Origin: VRUE01 sp963837695
Lineage (GTDB): Bacteria > Actinomycetota > Thermoleophilia > Solirubrobacterales > 70-9
Length of the DNA: 64,000 bases
Direction of reading: 5' to 3'
NCBI GenBank assembly: GCA_963837695.1
Contig: CAWINZ010000005.1
Coordinates: 372,001 to 436,000 of the forward strand
This document shows, one piece after another, positions 47,951 through 56,281 of this stretch (within the stretch, counting starts at the first letter, position 1; each line of letters begins with the position of its first letter). Below the pieces are notes generated by a model that saw nothing but the letters and a program-made list of their open reading frames with translations, was not told the DNA's origin and did not search any database. The position numbers and the translations under genes are program-made.

Positions 47951-49027
47951 TCAGTCCTCCTTGTAAGCGTCGATAAGGATGTCGGCGACCTCGTCGCGCG
48001 AGAACTCGTGCGGGGGCCTTTCGCCCTTGCCGAGCATCTCGCGGACCTTCGTCCCGGAGAGGAAGAGGCGCGCCTCTTGGTCGTGAGGGCAGGTCTTGTT
48101 CGAGGCCAGCCCCTCGCACTCGTTGCACCAGAAGGTGTGCTCGAACATCAGCGGCTCGATCCCGAGCTCGTCGATGTCGATCGTCTCGAAGATCTTCTGC
48201 GCGTCGTAGGTGCCGTAGTAGTCGCCGGCGCCGGCGTGGTCGCGACCGACGATGAAGTGCGTCGCCCCGTAGTTGCGGCGGACGATCGCGTGCAGAACCG
48301 CCTCGCGCGGGCCGGCGTAGTGCATCTTCGCCGGCTTCACGCCCAGCACCACGCGATCCTCGGGGTAGTAGTTCTCCATCAGGACCTCGTAACAGCGCAT
48401 CCGCACGTCGGCGGGAATGTCACCGGCCTTGGTCTTGCCGATCAGCGGGTGGATGAAGAGCCCGTCGCAGGTCTCCAGCGCGGCCTTGGTCAGGTACTCG
48501 TGGGCGCGGTGGATCGGGTTGCGGGTCTGGAAGGCGACGATCTTCTTCCAGCCGCGCGCCTCGAAGTCGGCCTTGTGCTCGGCGGGCGTCTTGTAGCGCC
48601 GCATGAAGGCCTCCTCGTGGTCGGGAAGCGCGTCGACCTCGATCGGGCCGGCGATGCAGCGGCTGCCCTCGGCGTAGATCGCGGCGACGCCCGGGTGGGC
48701 CTCGTCCGTGGTGCCGTAGACCCGCTCCGCCTCGCTCTTCGCGTCGCGCTCCCAAATCTCCTCGACCCTGATCCGGCCCAGTGGCTTGCCTTCGTCACTG
48801 GAGAGCGCGACCGTGTCGCCGACCTCGCACTCGAGCTCGGTCGCCAGGGTGATCGGGATCGGCCAGTACTCGCCGCCCGTCGTGCGCATCTCGGCACAGA
48901 CGCGCTCCCAATCGGCGGAGCCCTGGAAGCCGGTCAGCGGCGCGAAGCCGCCGTTACCGATCATCTCGAAGTCGGCCGTGTGGCGCTCGTCAAGGGTCAG
49001 GGAAAGCTCAGTCATCGTCTCGCTCAT
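47951..49027 (-). CDS. sat: Sulfate adenylyltransferase (ATP sulfurylase), single-chain Sat type
   Basis: 358-residue enzyme making APS from ATP and sulfate. Conserved blocks: FQTRNPIHRAHEYLTKAAL, the RNPxHRxH ATP site, FIVGRDHAGAG, and a C-terminal CNECEGLASNKTCPH cluster that binds zinc in this type. The PUA-like N-terminal domain (about 1-120) is present. The start at 49027 has a second Met 12 nt downstream; either is possible. It lies between cysH and cysC in one operon-like group. Confidence 0.95.
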   Translation of the reverse strand: MSETMTELSLTLDERHTADFEMIGNGGFAPLTGFQGSADWERVCAEMRTTGGEYWPIPITLATELECEVGDTVALSSDEGKPLGRIRVEEIWERDAKSEAERVYGTTDEAHPGVAAIYAEGSRCIAGPIEVDALPDHEEAFMRRYKTPAEHKADFEARGWKKIVAFQTRNPIHRAHEYLTKAALETCDGLFIHPLIGKTKAGDIPADVRMRCYEVLMENYYPEDRVVLGVKPAKMHYAGPREAVLHAIVRRNYGATHFIVGRDHAGAGDYYGTYDAQKIFETIDIDELGIEPLMFEHTFWCNECEGLASNKTCPHDQEARLFLSGTKVREMLGKGERPPHEFSRDEVADILIDAYKED

Positions 49028-49084
49028 GCGGGTATCTCACCAATCGTTCGGGGAAGTGGAATGTGGCGGCGCGCCGAGCGGCCG

Positions 49085-49786
49085 CTAGTTGATCCCGCAC
49101 TCGGTCTTCTCGAGGCCCGCCCAGCGCCCGGCGCGCGGCGAGCCGCCAGGCCCGACCGGCTTGGTGCAATGGGTGCAGCCGATCGAGGGGTAGCCCTGAT
49201 CGTGCAGTGGGTTGTACGGGAGGTGGTGCTCACGGATGTAGTTCCAGACGTCGCGCTCGGACCAGTCCGCGATCGGGTTCAGCTTCCATAGCTCGAATCG
49301 CTTGTCCCAGGCGAACTTGGGGGTCTTGGCGCGACTCGTGGAGTCCTCGCGGCGGACACCGGCGAGCCAGCAGTCTACGGAAGAGAGCGCGCGGCGCATC
49401 GGCTCGACCTTGCGCAACCCGCAGCAGGCGTCCGGATCGCTCTTCCAGAGCTCGTCGCCGTGCTGCTCGGCCTGCTCCGCCAGCGTCAGGTTGTGGAAGC
49501 GATCGAACTCGACGCCGAGGTGCCCGGCGAGCTTGTCCCGGGTCTCGTAGGTCTCTGGGAAGAGCACGTCGGTGTCGAGATAGAAGAAGCGCGCATCGGA
49601 GTTGATCTGACTGGCCAGGTGCGCCGTCACCGCGCTGGTCTTCTGGAACGAGCAGGCGATGTAGTGGTTCTGGCCGAAGGTCTCGAACATCCACTCGATC
49701 GCGTCGGTGGCGCGGCCCTCCTCGAGGCGCGCGGCGACCTCCTCGGCATCGATCTCCGGGATGGTGTTGACGGCAACCGGGTTCAT
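49085..49786 (-). CDS. cysH: APS/PAPS reductase with iron-sulfur cysteine pairs
   Basis: 233-residue adenylyl-sulfate reductase. CSFQKTSAVTAHL is the PP-loop-type adenylate binding start, and the C-terminal TECGIN carries the catalytic Cys. The extra Cys pairs DACCGLRKVEPMRR and GCTHCTKPVGPG bind a 4Fe-4S cluster and mark the APS-reducing subtype. The ATG at 49786 overlaps the sulfite reductase stop by 4 nt. Electrons normally come from thioredoxin. APS kinase (cysC) is encoded next door, so both APS uses are possible. Confidence 0.92.
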   Translation of the reverse strand: MNPVAVNTIPEIDAEEVAARLEEGRATDAIEWMFETFGQNHYIACSFQKTSAVTAHLASQINSDARFFYLDTDVLFPETYETRDKLAGHLGVEFDRFHNLTLAEQAEQHGDELWKSDPDACCGLRKVEPMRRALSSVDCWLAGVRREDSTSRAKTPKFAWDKRFELWKLNPIADWSERDVWNYIREHHLPYNPLHDQGYPSIGCTHCTKPVGPGGSPRAGRWAGLEKTECGIN

Positions 49787-51615
49787 ATCGCGCACTCGCC
49801 CTCGCCGCGCTCCACCTTGTAGGGGCTGGAGCGGTTCCAGTCGATGAACTGCTGCATCGTCTCGAGGCTGAACTCGGCCGGCAGCGTCAGCTCCTTGACC
49901 TCGGCTTCGAAGCGCGCGGCGCCGATCCGCTCGGCGAAGGCATTGAACTCCTCGCCGTCGCTGCGCTCGGCCTCGTACAGCTTGATCCAGCGCTCGACCG
50001 CCTCCGGGACTCGTTTGGCGGGCAGGCGAGATTTCAGGCGCGTGCCGAAGATGACCTCGCCGCCCTCGTAGTTGCCGCCGATGTGAGGGATGTAGGCGGG
50101 CATCTGGCGACCGCCGACTTTGAGCGAGGCGCCGTAGAAGCCGATGTTGGCGATGTGGTGCTGGCTGCAGCCGTTGGGGCAGCCGCTCATCTTGATGTGG
50201 ATCTTGCGGGTCAGCTTGTCGGAGATCTCCATCTCCTCGACCCGCTGCTTGATCGCCCGGTTGAGGCCCATCGAGCTGGTGATGCCGAGTTTGCAGCTGT
50301 CGGTGCCGGGGCAGCTGACGACGTCGGTGATCTCGCGGGCGCCCGCCTCGTCGAGGCCGAGCTCGCCGAGCCGCTGCCAGACCTCGTACAGGGCCTCATC
50401 GCGGACCCAGCGCAGGACCAGGTTCTGCTGCACGGTGCTGCGCGCGTAGCCGCCGGTGAACTCGCGCATGATCGCGGCGAGGCCGCGGAACTGCTCCGGC
50501 GTCAGGTCGCCGCGCTCGATCTTGACCTCGACCGAGGCGAAGCCCTCCTGGCGCTGTGGCTGCACGTTGCCCTGCAGGAAGCGGTCGAATTCGGAGCGAT
50601 CGCCGTTGGGCGAGACCGGCGCCGCCGGAGCCTCGGGGGCCTGCTCCTCCTCGTCGTCGTCGAAGCGCAGCCGCTCGACGTCGAAGTCGCGCTCGTCGAC
50701 CCACTCGCCCTCGAGCTCCGCGTCGACCTGCTCGCGAAAGGCGTCGATGCCGATCTTGTCGACCAGAACCTTGATCCGGGCGCGGGCCCGATTGACGCGC
50801 AGCCACTCCTGGCGGTCGAAGATCCGCAATGCCGCCTCGGCGACCTTCATGTAATCGCCGTTGTCGGCCTCGACGAACTCATAGAGGGTCGGGGCGACGC
50901 GGGCCATGATCGAGGTGCCGCCGCCGACGCGGATCTCGAAGCCCTTGACCCCGTCCCGCTCGCGGGCGAGGAAGGCGATGTCGTGGATGCCGCTGATCGC
51001 GCGGTCCTCGTCGGAACCGGTGAACGAGGTCTTGATCTTGCGCGGCATCAGCTGCGTGGTCGGGTGGCGGACGAAGTAGCGGACGTAGGCGCCCGCGTAG
51101 GGCGTCGGGTCGAAGACCTCGTCGGCGGCGATGCCGGCCCAGGGGTCGCCGGTGACGTTGCGCATCGTGTTGCCGCAGCCCTCGCGCGAGGAGAGGCCGG
51201 TCGGGGAGATCTCGCGGATCAGCGCCTCCATGTCGCGCAGCGGCACGTGGTGGATCTGGATGTTCTGGCGGGTCGTGATGTGGCCCTTGTTGAGCGGCGC
51301 GTACTTCTCGACCACGCTGCCGAAGGCCTCCATCTGCTCAGGGGTGACGCCGCCGAAGGGGAGCTTGACGCGGACCATCTGCACGTCGGCCTGGCGCTGC
51401 CCGTAGACGCCCTGTTTGAGCCGGAAGCCGATGAACTGCTCCTCGGCGAGCGCGCCGGAGAGGAACTGCTCGGCTTCGTTGTCGAAGTCGTCGAACTCGC
51501 GCTCGATGATCGGGATGATGTGTCCGGGGACGTTCTCGTAGGTCTCCGGGTTCTCGAGCGTCCCGGCGCGGCCCTTGCCGCGCTGCGGCTTGTCCTGGTC
51601 TACGACTACCTCCAT
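49783..51615 (-). CDS. Assimilatory sulfite (or nitrite) reductase, ferredoxin type
   Basis: 610-residue siroheme/4Fe-4S enzyme. GCGNTMRNVTGDPWAG lies at about residue 150; CPGTDSCKLGITSS and SGCPNGCSQHH provide the four Cys that hold the siroheme-iron-sulfur centre. The gene order with cysH, sat and cysC points to sulfite rather than nitrite reduction. The ATG at 51615 overlaps a perfect 7-bp inverted repeat (51615-51640). Leaderless transcription is possible because a TATTTT box lies a few bases upstream. Confidence 0.93.
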   Translation of the reverse strand: MEVVVDQDKPQRGKGRAGTLENPETYENVPGHIIPIIEREFDDFDNEAEQFLSGALAEEQFIGFRLKQGVYGQRQADVQMVRVKLPFGGVTPEQMEAFGSVVEKYAPLNKGHITTRQNIQIHHVPLRDMEALIREISPTGLSSREGCGNTMRNVTGDPWAGIAADEVFDPTPYAGAYVRYFVRHPTTQLMPRKIKTSFTGSDEDRAISGIHDIAFLARERDGVKGFEIRVGGGTSIMARVAPTLYEFVEADNGDYMKVAEAALRIFDRQEWLRVNRARARIKVLVDKIGIDAFREQVDAELEGEWVDERDFDVERLRFDDDEEEQAPEAPAAPVSPNGDRSEFDRFLQGNVQPQRQEGFASVEVKIERGDLTPEQFRGLAAIMREFTGGYARSTVQQNLVLRWVRDEALYEVWQRLGELGLDEAGAREITDVVSCPGTDSCKLGITSSMGLNRAIKQRVEEMEISDKLTRKIHIKMSGCPNGCSQHHIANIGFYGASLKVGGRQMPAYIPHIGGNYEGGEVIFGTRLKSRLPAKRVPEAVERWIKLYEAERSDGEEFNAFAERIGAARFEAEVKELTLPAEFSLETMQQFIDWNRSSPYKVERGEGECAI

Positions 51616-51640
51616 GTCAGGAAAATAGCAAAACCTGACA
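51615..51640. promoter_or_regulatory. Inverted repeat at the start of the sulfur operon
   Basis: TGTCAGG (51615-51621) and CCTGACA (51634-51640) form 7-bp perfect arms with a 12-bp AT-rich spacer. The site touches the start codon of the sulfite reductase gene and covers a TATTTT box, so it is a strong operator candidate for a sulfur-responsive repressor not encoded in view. Confidence 0.6.
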
Positions 51641-51670
51641 GGGATTAGGGTATTTAACTCGCGAGGCGCC

Positions 51671-52066
51671 TCAGGCAGGCTTGCCGGGGGGCAAGCGCCC
51701 GGCGGCGTGCAGGACCTCGGCCGCTTCGCCGGACTCGGCCACCCGTCCGCCCTCCGGCGCGAGCGGCAGGCCTGCCTCGTCCCAGCCGACGATCCCCTCG
51801 CTCAGCTTCGCCGCGTCGAAGCCGGCCTCGGCGAGCGCGTCGGTCGCCATCGTCGAGCGGGTGCCGCCGCGGCAGTAGAGGACGACCGGGCGGTCCATGT
51901 CGATCTCACCCGTCCGCCCGGCAAGCTCGTCGAGCGGCAGGTGCTTGGCGCCGGCTATATGGCCGGCGCCCCACTCGTGATCGGCACGCACGTCGACCAG
52001 CTGCGCGCCGTCCTCGATCAACTTCTGGGCCTCCCCGCGGGAGACCTCTCGCGTCTCGTCTGCCAT
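51671..52066 (-). CDS. Rhodanese-domain sulfurtransferase
   Basis: 131-residue single rhodanese domain. VDVRADHEWGAGHIAGAKHLPLDEL is the CH2A-like region and VVLYCRGGTRSTMATDALAEAGF contains the active-site Cys. The ATG at 52066 fixes a normal length. It lies upstream of the sulfite reductase gene on the same strand and separated by 55 bp that contain the operator, so it may be co-regulated. Sulfur donor and acceptor unknown. Confidence 0.9.
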   Translation of the reverse strand: MADETREVSRGEAQKLIEDGAQLVDVRADHEWGAGHIAGAKHLPLDELAGRTGEIDMDRPVVLYCRGGTRSTMATDALAEAGFDAAKLSEGIVGWDEAGLPLAPEGGRVAESGEAAEVLHAAGRLPPGKPA

Positions 52067-52110
52067 CGGCGCAGACCCTACCAACGGCCGGCGTGGGGAC
52101 AATCCCGTCT

Positions 52111-52144
52111 TGATATTCCGACATTGCGACTTGACTGAATATCA
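52111..52144. promoter_or_regulatory. HipB-like operator
   Basis: TGATATTC (52111-52118) and GAATATCA (52137-52144) are 8-bp perfect inverse complements with an 18-bp spacer, 24 bp upstream of the hipB start. HipB repressors bind such palindromes (TATCC-type half-sites in E. coli), so this is the likely autoregulatory site. Confidence 0.6.
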
Positions 52145-52167
52145 CGACATCACTACAGTGTCTGCTT

Positions 52168-52419
52168 ATGCCGACAGACCCAGAGCACCCTCCGAGCAAC
52201 CGCTTCCGCATCTACACCCCCGCGTCGCTGGGGACCGCGATCCGCCACTACCGCACGGAGGCCGGCCTGACCCAGGCGCAACTGGCCGAGACCGCCGGGT
52301 TGCAGCGCAGCTACCTCTCCGAGCTGGAGAACGGAAAGGAAACCGAGCAGCTGAGGCGCGTGTTTCGGCTGCTGCGGCAACTCGGCGTGCGGATGACGCT
52401 CGACAAGGCCGACTGGTAA
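52168..52419 (+). CDS. hipB: HipB-like antitoxin, XRE-family helix-turn-helix
   Basis: 83-residue DNA-binding protein. LGTAIRHYRTEAGLTQAQLAETAGLQRSYLSELENGKETEQLRRVFRLLRQLGVRMTL is a complete Cro/C1-type helix-turn-helix, as in HipB. Its stop TAA overlaps the hipA ATG by one base (TAATG). It would repress the operon through the palindrome at 52111-52144 and bind HipA. Confidence 0.9.
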   Translation: MPTDPEHPPSNRFRIYTPASLGTAIRHYRTEAGLTQAQLAETAGLQRSYLSELENGKETEQLRRVFRLLRQLGVRMTLDKADW

Positions 52420-53648
52420 TGGCGGACGAGCTGGCCGTCTGGCTCTACGGCGAACGTGTGGCGATCGTCGATCGCAAGCGGGGCCGGCCCCGGCTCGCCT
52501 ACACCGAGGAGGCGCTTGGTCGTTACGACCTCGGCACGCCGCTGCTGTCGCTGTCGCTGCCGGTCGGCGTCGAGCGCTACACGCAGGGCGTCGCCCGACC
52601 GTTCCTCGACGGCCTCCTCCCCGAGGGCGAGCCGCGGAAATCGATCGCCAGGGACCTGGGCCTGCGAGCGGATGACACGTACAGCCTGATCGAGGCGCTC
52701 GGGCGGGACTGCGCCGGGGCCGTGGTCATTCAGCCGCTCGACGACGACCCTCCTCCCGTTCCGACGACGACCACCGCCGAGCGACTCTCCTCCGCGGAGC
52801 TAGAGGAGCTGGTCAAGGATCTGCGCAGCGCACCACTTGGCGCCGGTGGAAGGGTTCGCGTCTCGCTCGCGGGCGTCCAAGAGAAGCTTCTGCTCACCCG
52901 AATGCCGGACGGCGCCTGGGGACGACCGGTGGACGGAACGCCCTCGACCCACATCCTCAAGCCCGAGATCGCCGCCTACCCGCATACCGTGGAGAACGAG
53001 GCCCTCTGCATGCGGATCGCGAAGCACCTCGATCTGGATGTCGCCGCCGTCGAGACGATCGAAATCGCAGGCCGCAAGCTGATCATGGTCGAGCGCTACG
53101 ACCGAGCGGTGGGCACCGATGGCTCGGTTGAGCGGATCCACCAGGAGGACTTCTGCCAGGCGACGGGCACCCCGCCCGACACGAAGTACGAGGAGGACGG
53201 CGGGCCATCCCTGCGGCGCGTCGCAGGGATCGTTCAGTCGGTGGCCACCCCCGGCTCCCTGGAGAGGCTGGCGCAGGCAATCGCCCTGAACGTCGTGCTC
53301 GGCAACGGCGACGCGCACGCGAAGAACCTCTCCCTGCTCCATCTTGCGTCGGGTGGGCTGACGCTGACTCCGCTCTACGACCTGATGTGCACGCTGCATT
53401 ACGGGGACGACCGGCTGGCTATGTACGTCGACAGCATCCAGCGCACGGACCGGTTGACCGCGCAGAGAATCGTCAACGAGATCGTGCGCTGGGGAATGTC
53501 GCCAGTCCTCGCAACCGAGATCGTCGGCGACATTCTCGACCGAGCCCCGGGGGCTATCGCTGTCGCCCGCGAGGAAACGGACGGAGTGCCCGACGAGCTG
53601 GTCGAGACGATCGAGCAGCGGCTCGCACAGATGCGGGCCGCTGCCTGA
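52419..53648 (+). CDS. hipA: HipA-like serine/threonine kinase toxin
   Basis: 409-residue HipA-family kinase. The N-terminal subdomain shows VWLYGERVAIVDRKRGRPRLAYTEEAL; LLPEGEPRKSIARDLG and GAGGRVRVSLAGVQEKLLLTR form the ATP-binding region; ALNVVLGNGDAHAKNLSLLH contains the catalytic Asp, and LTPLYDLMCT the metal-binding Asp. HipA kinases phosphorylate glutamyl-tRNA synthetase or related targets and cause growth arrest; the target here is unknown. It forms a toxin-antitoxin operon with hipB. Confidence 0.92.
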   Translation: MADELAVWLYGERVAIVDRKRGRPRLAYTEEALGRYDLGTPLLSLSLPVGVERYTQGVARPFLDGLLPEGEPRKSIARDLGLRADDTYSLIEALGRDCAGAVVIQPLDDDPPPVPTTTTAERLSSAELEELVKDLRSAPLGAGGRVRVSLAGVQEKLLLTRMPDGAWGRPVDGTPSTHILKPEIAAYPHTVENEALCMRIAKHLDLDVAAVETIEIAGRKLIMVERYDRAVGTDGSVERIHQEDFCQATGTPPDTKYEEDGGPSLRRVAGIVQSVATPGSLERLAQAIALNVVLGNGDAHAKNLSLLHLASGGLTLTPLYDLMCTLHYGDDRLAMYVDSIQRTDRLTAQRIVNEIVRWGMSPVLATEIVGDILDRAPGAIAVAREETDGVPDELVETIEQRLAQMRAAA

Positions 53649-53651
53649 GCC

Positions 53652-53861
53652 TCAGTCGACCTCGGTGCCCTCGACCAGGAAGGCGACCCGCACGTGCGCC
53701 CGGTACTCGTCGAGGTTCTCACCGCGGATACCGGTCGAGACGATGTCGACGGCGCGGATGTTGCGTAGCGTGCCCTGCGCCTGGGCAAGCGCCTGTTTCG
53801 CTGCGTCGTCGGTCGACGTCTTCGAGCTACCGACCAGCTCGATGATTTTCACGACAGCCAT
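53652..53861 (-). CDS. Dodecin family flavin-binding protein
   Basis: 69-residue dodecin. VVKIIELVGSSKTSTDDAAKQALAQAQGTLRNIRAVDIVSTGI and YRAHVRVAFLVE fit the small alpha/beta fold that assembles into a hollow dodecamer storing flavin or CoA. A strong AAGGAGG site precedes the ATG at 53861. The gene overlaps the start region of the epsilon-like carboxylase gene by 13 nt and is convergent with hipA across 3 bp. Confidence 0.93.
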   Translation of the reverse strand: MAVVKIIELVGSSKTSTDDAAKQALAQAQGTLRNIRAVDIVSTGIRGENLDEYRAHVRVAFLVEGTEVD

Positions 53862-54043
53862 TCGAACCCTCCTTCTAGATGCCTCTGGACAGTGCCCTTC
53901 GCGCCGACCCCCTCGACCAGCGCAGCCCGCTGCCACGGGCTGACCGCCTCCTCAACCGCCTCCGCCGGAGCCGTCTCGGCCTGAAATCGCTCAACGGCAG
54001 CCGCGATCGCCGCCGCCTCCTCCGCACTCGGGCTCCGGTCCAT
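53849..54043 (-). CDS. Acyl-CoA carboxylase epsilon subunit-like small protein
   Basis: 64 residues: an acidic Ala-rich helix (SAEEAAAIAAAVERFQAE), then SPWQRAALVEGVGAKG. The spacing from the EEAAAI helix to the SPW-x-x-A-x-L-x-E-G-V motif is that of AccE/epsilon subunits of actinobacterial carboxylases, which stabilise the beta subunit. The catalytic beta subunit is not in this window; the alpha subunit is at 41279. Length and motif agree, but the small size limits certainty. Confidence 0.65.
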   Translation of the reverse strand: MDRSPSAEEAAAIAAAVERFQAETAPAEAVEEAVSPWQRAALVEGVGAKGTVQRHLEGGFEWLS

Positions 54044-54081
54044 ACCAAGAGCCTATTCAGAGCGAGGTATCAGCCGTTCCT

Positions 54082-54786
<705 letters not shown>

Positions 54787-54849
54787 AGGAGAACCTTCCC
54801 CTTGTTCTCTTGAGATTGAGAGGCCAAGCGAAGCGAGGCCGTCGAAGAT

Positions 54850-55025
54850 CCCCGGGGAACGAAGAGAGAAGCCGACCCCCGCCGGGAGAGCGCCACGCTC
54901 GCTTGCCGCTTAGACGGCCCGCATGAGACCAGCGCCTCCCGGCGGTGCGAGGCGCCAGAAGCGCCAACAGGACGTGGTGCCCGAGAGCGCCACCCTATGA
55001 GCACGCGCAACGGCTCCTCGTGGCC
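54850..55025 (+). ncRNA. Predicted bridge RNA of the IS110 element
   Basis: Noncoding left end upstream of the transposase. A 10-bp stem (54879-54888 with 54936-54945) encloses a loop containing CCGCT (54906-54910) and CGCATGAG (54920-54927). CGCATGAG is complementary to CTCATGCG at 56281-56288, the right flank of the empty target site; CCGCT equals the left flank (54776-54780). A second region has ACAGGACGT (54967-54975), identical to the right element end (56272-56280), and CCTATGAG (54994-55001), complementary to CTCATAGG at the left end (54782-54789). These are the target-guide and donor-guide pairs of a bridge RNA. Exact ends are approximate. Confidence 0.8.
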
Positions 55026-55061
55026 GGTTCTCAGCCGAGATGAGTCGACCGAGGAGGAAGC

Positions 55062-56270
55062 ATGGCAGGAATGACCGCGGGGATCGACTGGGCAAGCGAG
55101 GCCCACGAGGTCTGCATCAGCGAAGAGGGAGAAGTGCTCGAGCGCTTCTCTGTGGCCCACGACGAGCGCGGGATCGCCGGGCTGGCTCGGCGCCTCACCA
55201 AGCTCGGGGTCGACCGGGTGGCGATCGAGCGGCCCGACGGCATCCTGGTCGAGCGCCTGCTCGCCGCCGGCCTGGAGGTGATGGCGATCCACCCCAACCA
55301 GGTCAAGGCCGCCCGCGCCCGCTTCGCGGTCGCCCACGGCAAGTCCGATCGCTTCGACGCCTACGTCCTGGCCGAGCTGGCCCGCACCGATGCCCATCGC
55401 TTCCGGGTGCTTGTCCCGGACACCGAGAAGACCAAGGCGCTGAAGACGCTGACCCGGGCCCGCGAGGACCTGGTCGGGGTGAGGGTCGAGCTGGCCAACC
55501 AGCTGCGTGCCCAGCTGCAGGCCTTTTGGCCGGGCGCCCTTCTGTTCGCCGCCCTCGATAGCCCGATCTCGCTGGCCTTCCTCAAGCGCTATCCGAGCCC
55601 GGCGGACACCAGAGGGCTCGGCGCCGGGCGCATGGCGGCATTTCTGACTCGCAACTCCTATAGCGGCAGAACCGATCCCGCCGAGCTGGTGGAGCGGCTG
55701 AACGCGGCGCCCAAGGGGACCGCGGGGAAGGTCGAGTGCGAGGCCCGCCGGGCGGTCGTTCTCGGCCTGGTCAGTTCCCTCGAGCCGATCGTCTCCGAGA
55801 TCGCAGCGCTTGACACCCAGATTCGCGATCGCCTCGCCGCCCATCCCGACGCGGCGATCTTCGCGCCGCTGTTTCGCGACCCCAAGACGACGATCTGCCC
55901 GGCGACCCTGATCGCCGAGCTCGGCGACTGCCGAGGGCGTTACCCGACCGAGGCCGCCATGGCCGCCGACGCCGGCATGAGCCCGGTCGCCCTGGAGTCC
56001 GGAAAGCTGCGCATCGCCACCTTCAGGCGCGCCTGCGACAAGCGACTGCGGGTCGCTGTCGCGACCCTCGCGGACTCCACCCGTCACTGGCATCCCTGGG
56101 CGAAGGAGGTCTATCGGCGAGCCCGAGCCAGAGGCCAGGATCACCCGCATGCGATCCGCACTCTGGGGCGCGCCTGGATCCGAGTTCTCTGGCGCTGCTG
56201 GCAGGACCGGGTGCCATATGACGACACGCGACATCGGAACTTCAGCCGCCTTCAAGCGGCGGGGGGTTGA
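55062..56270 (+). CDS. IS110-family transposase (DEDD recombinase)
   Basis: 402-residue recombinase. The N-terminal RuvC-like domain has GIDWASEAHEV with Asp9, the Glu in IERPDG, and HGKSDRFDAYVLAEL with the last two Asp residues of the DEDD set. The C-terminal Tnp domain (AADAGMSPVALESGKLRIATFRRACDKRLRVA) carries the Ser nucleophile region. It works with the bridge RNA encoded upstream to join element ends and target. The ATG at 55062 is preceded by GAGGAGGAAG. It appears intact. Confidence 0.95.
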   Translation: MAGMTAGIDWASEAHEVCISEEGEVLERFSVAHDERGIAGLARRLTKLGVDRVAIERPDGILVERLLAAGLEVMAIHPNQVKAARARFAVAHGKSDRFDAYVLAELARTDAHRFRVLVPDTEKTKALKTLTRAREDLVGVRVELANQLRAQLQAFWPGALLFAALDSPISLAFLKRYPSPADTRGLGAGRMAAFLTRNSYSGRTDPAELVERLNAAPKGTAGKVECEARRAVVLGLVSSLEPIVSEIAALDTQIRDRLAAHPDAAIFAPLFRDPKTTICPATLIAELGDCRGRYPTEAAMAADAGMSPVALESGKLRIATFRRACDKRLRVAVATLADSTRHWHPWAKEVYRRARARGQDHPHAIRTLGRAWIRVLWRCWQDRVPYDDTRHRNFSRLQAAGG

Positions 56271-56281
56271 CACAGGACGTC

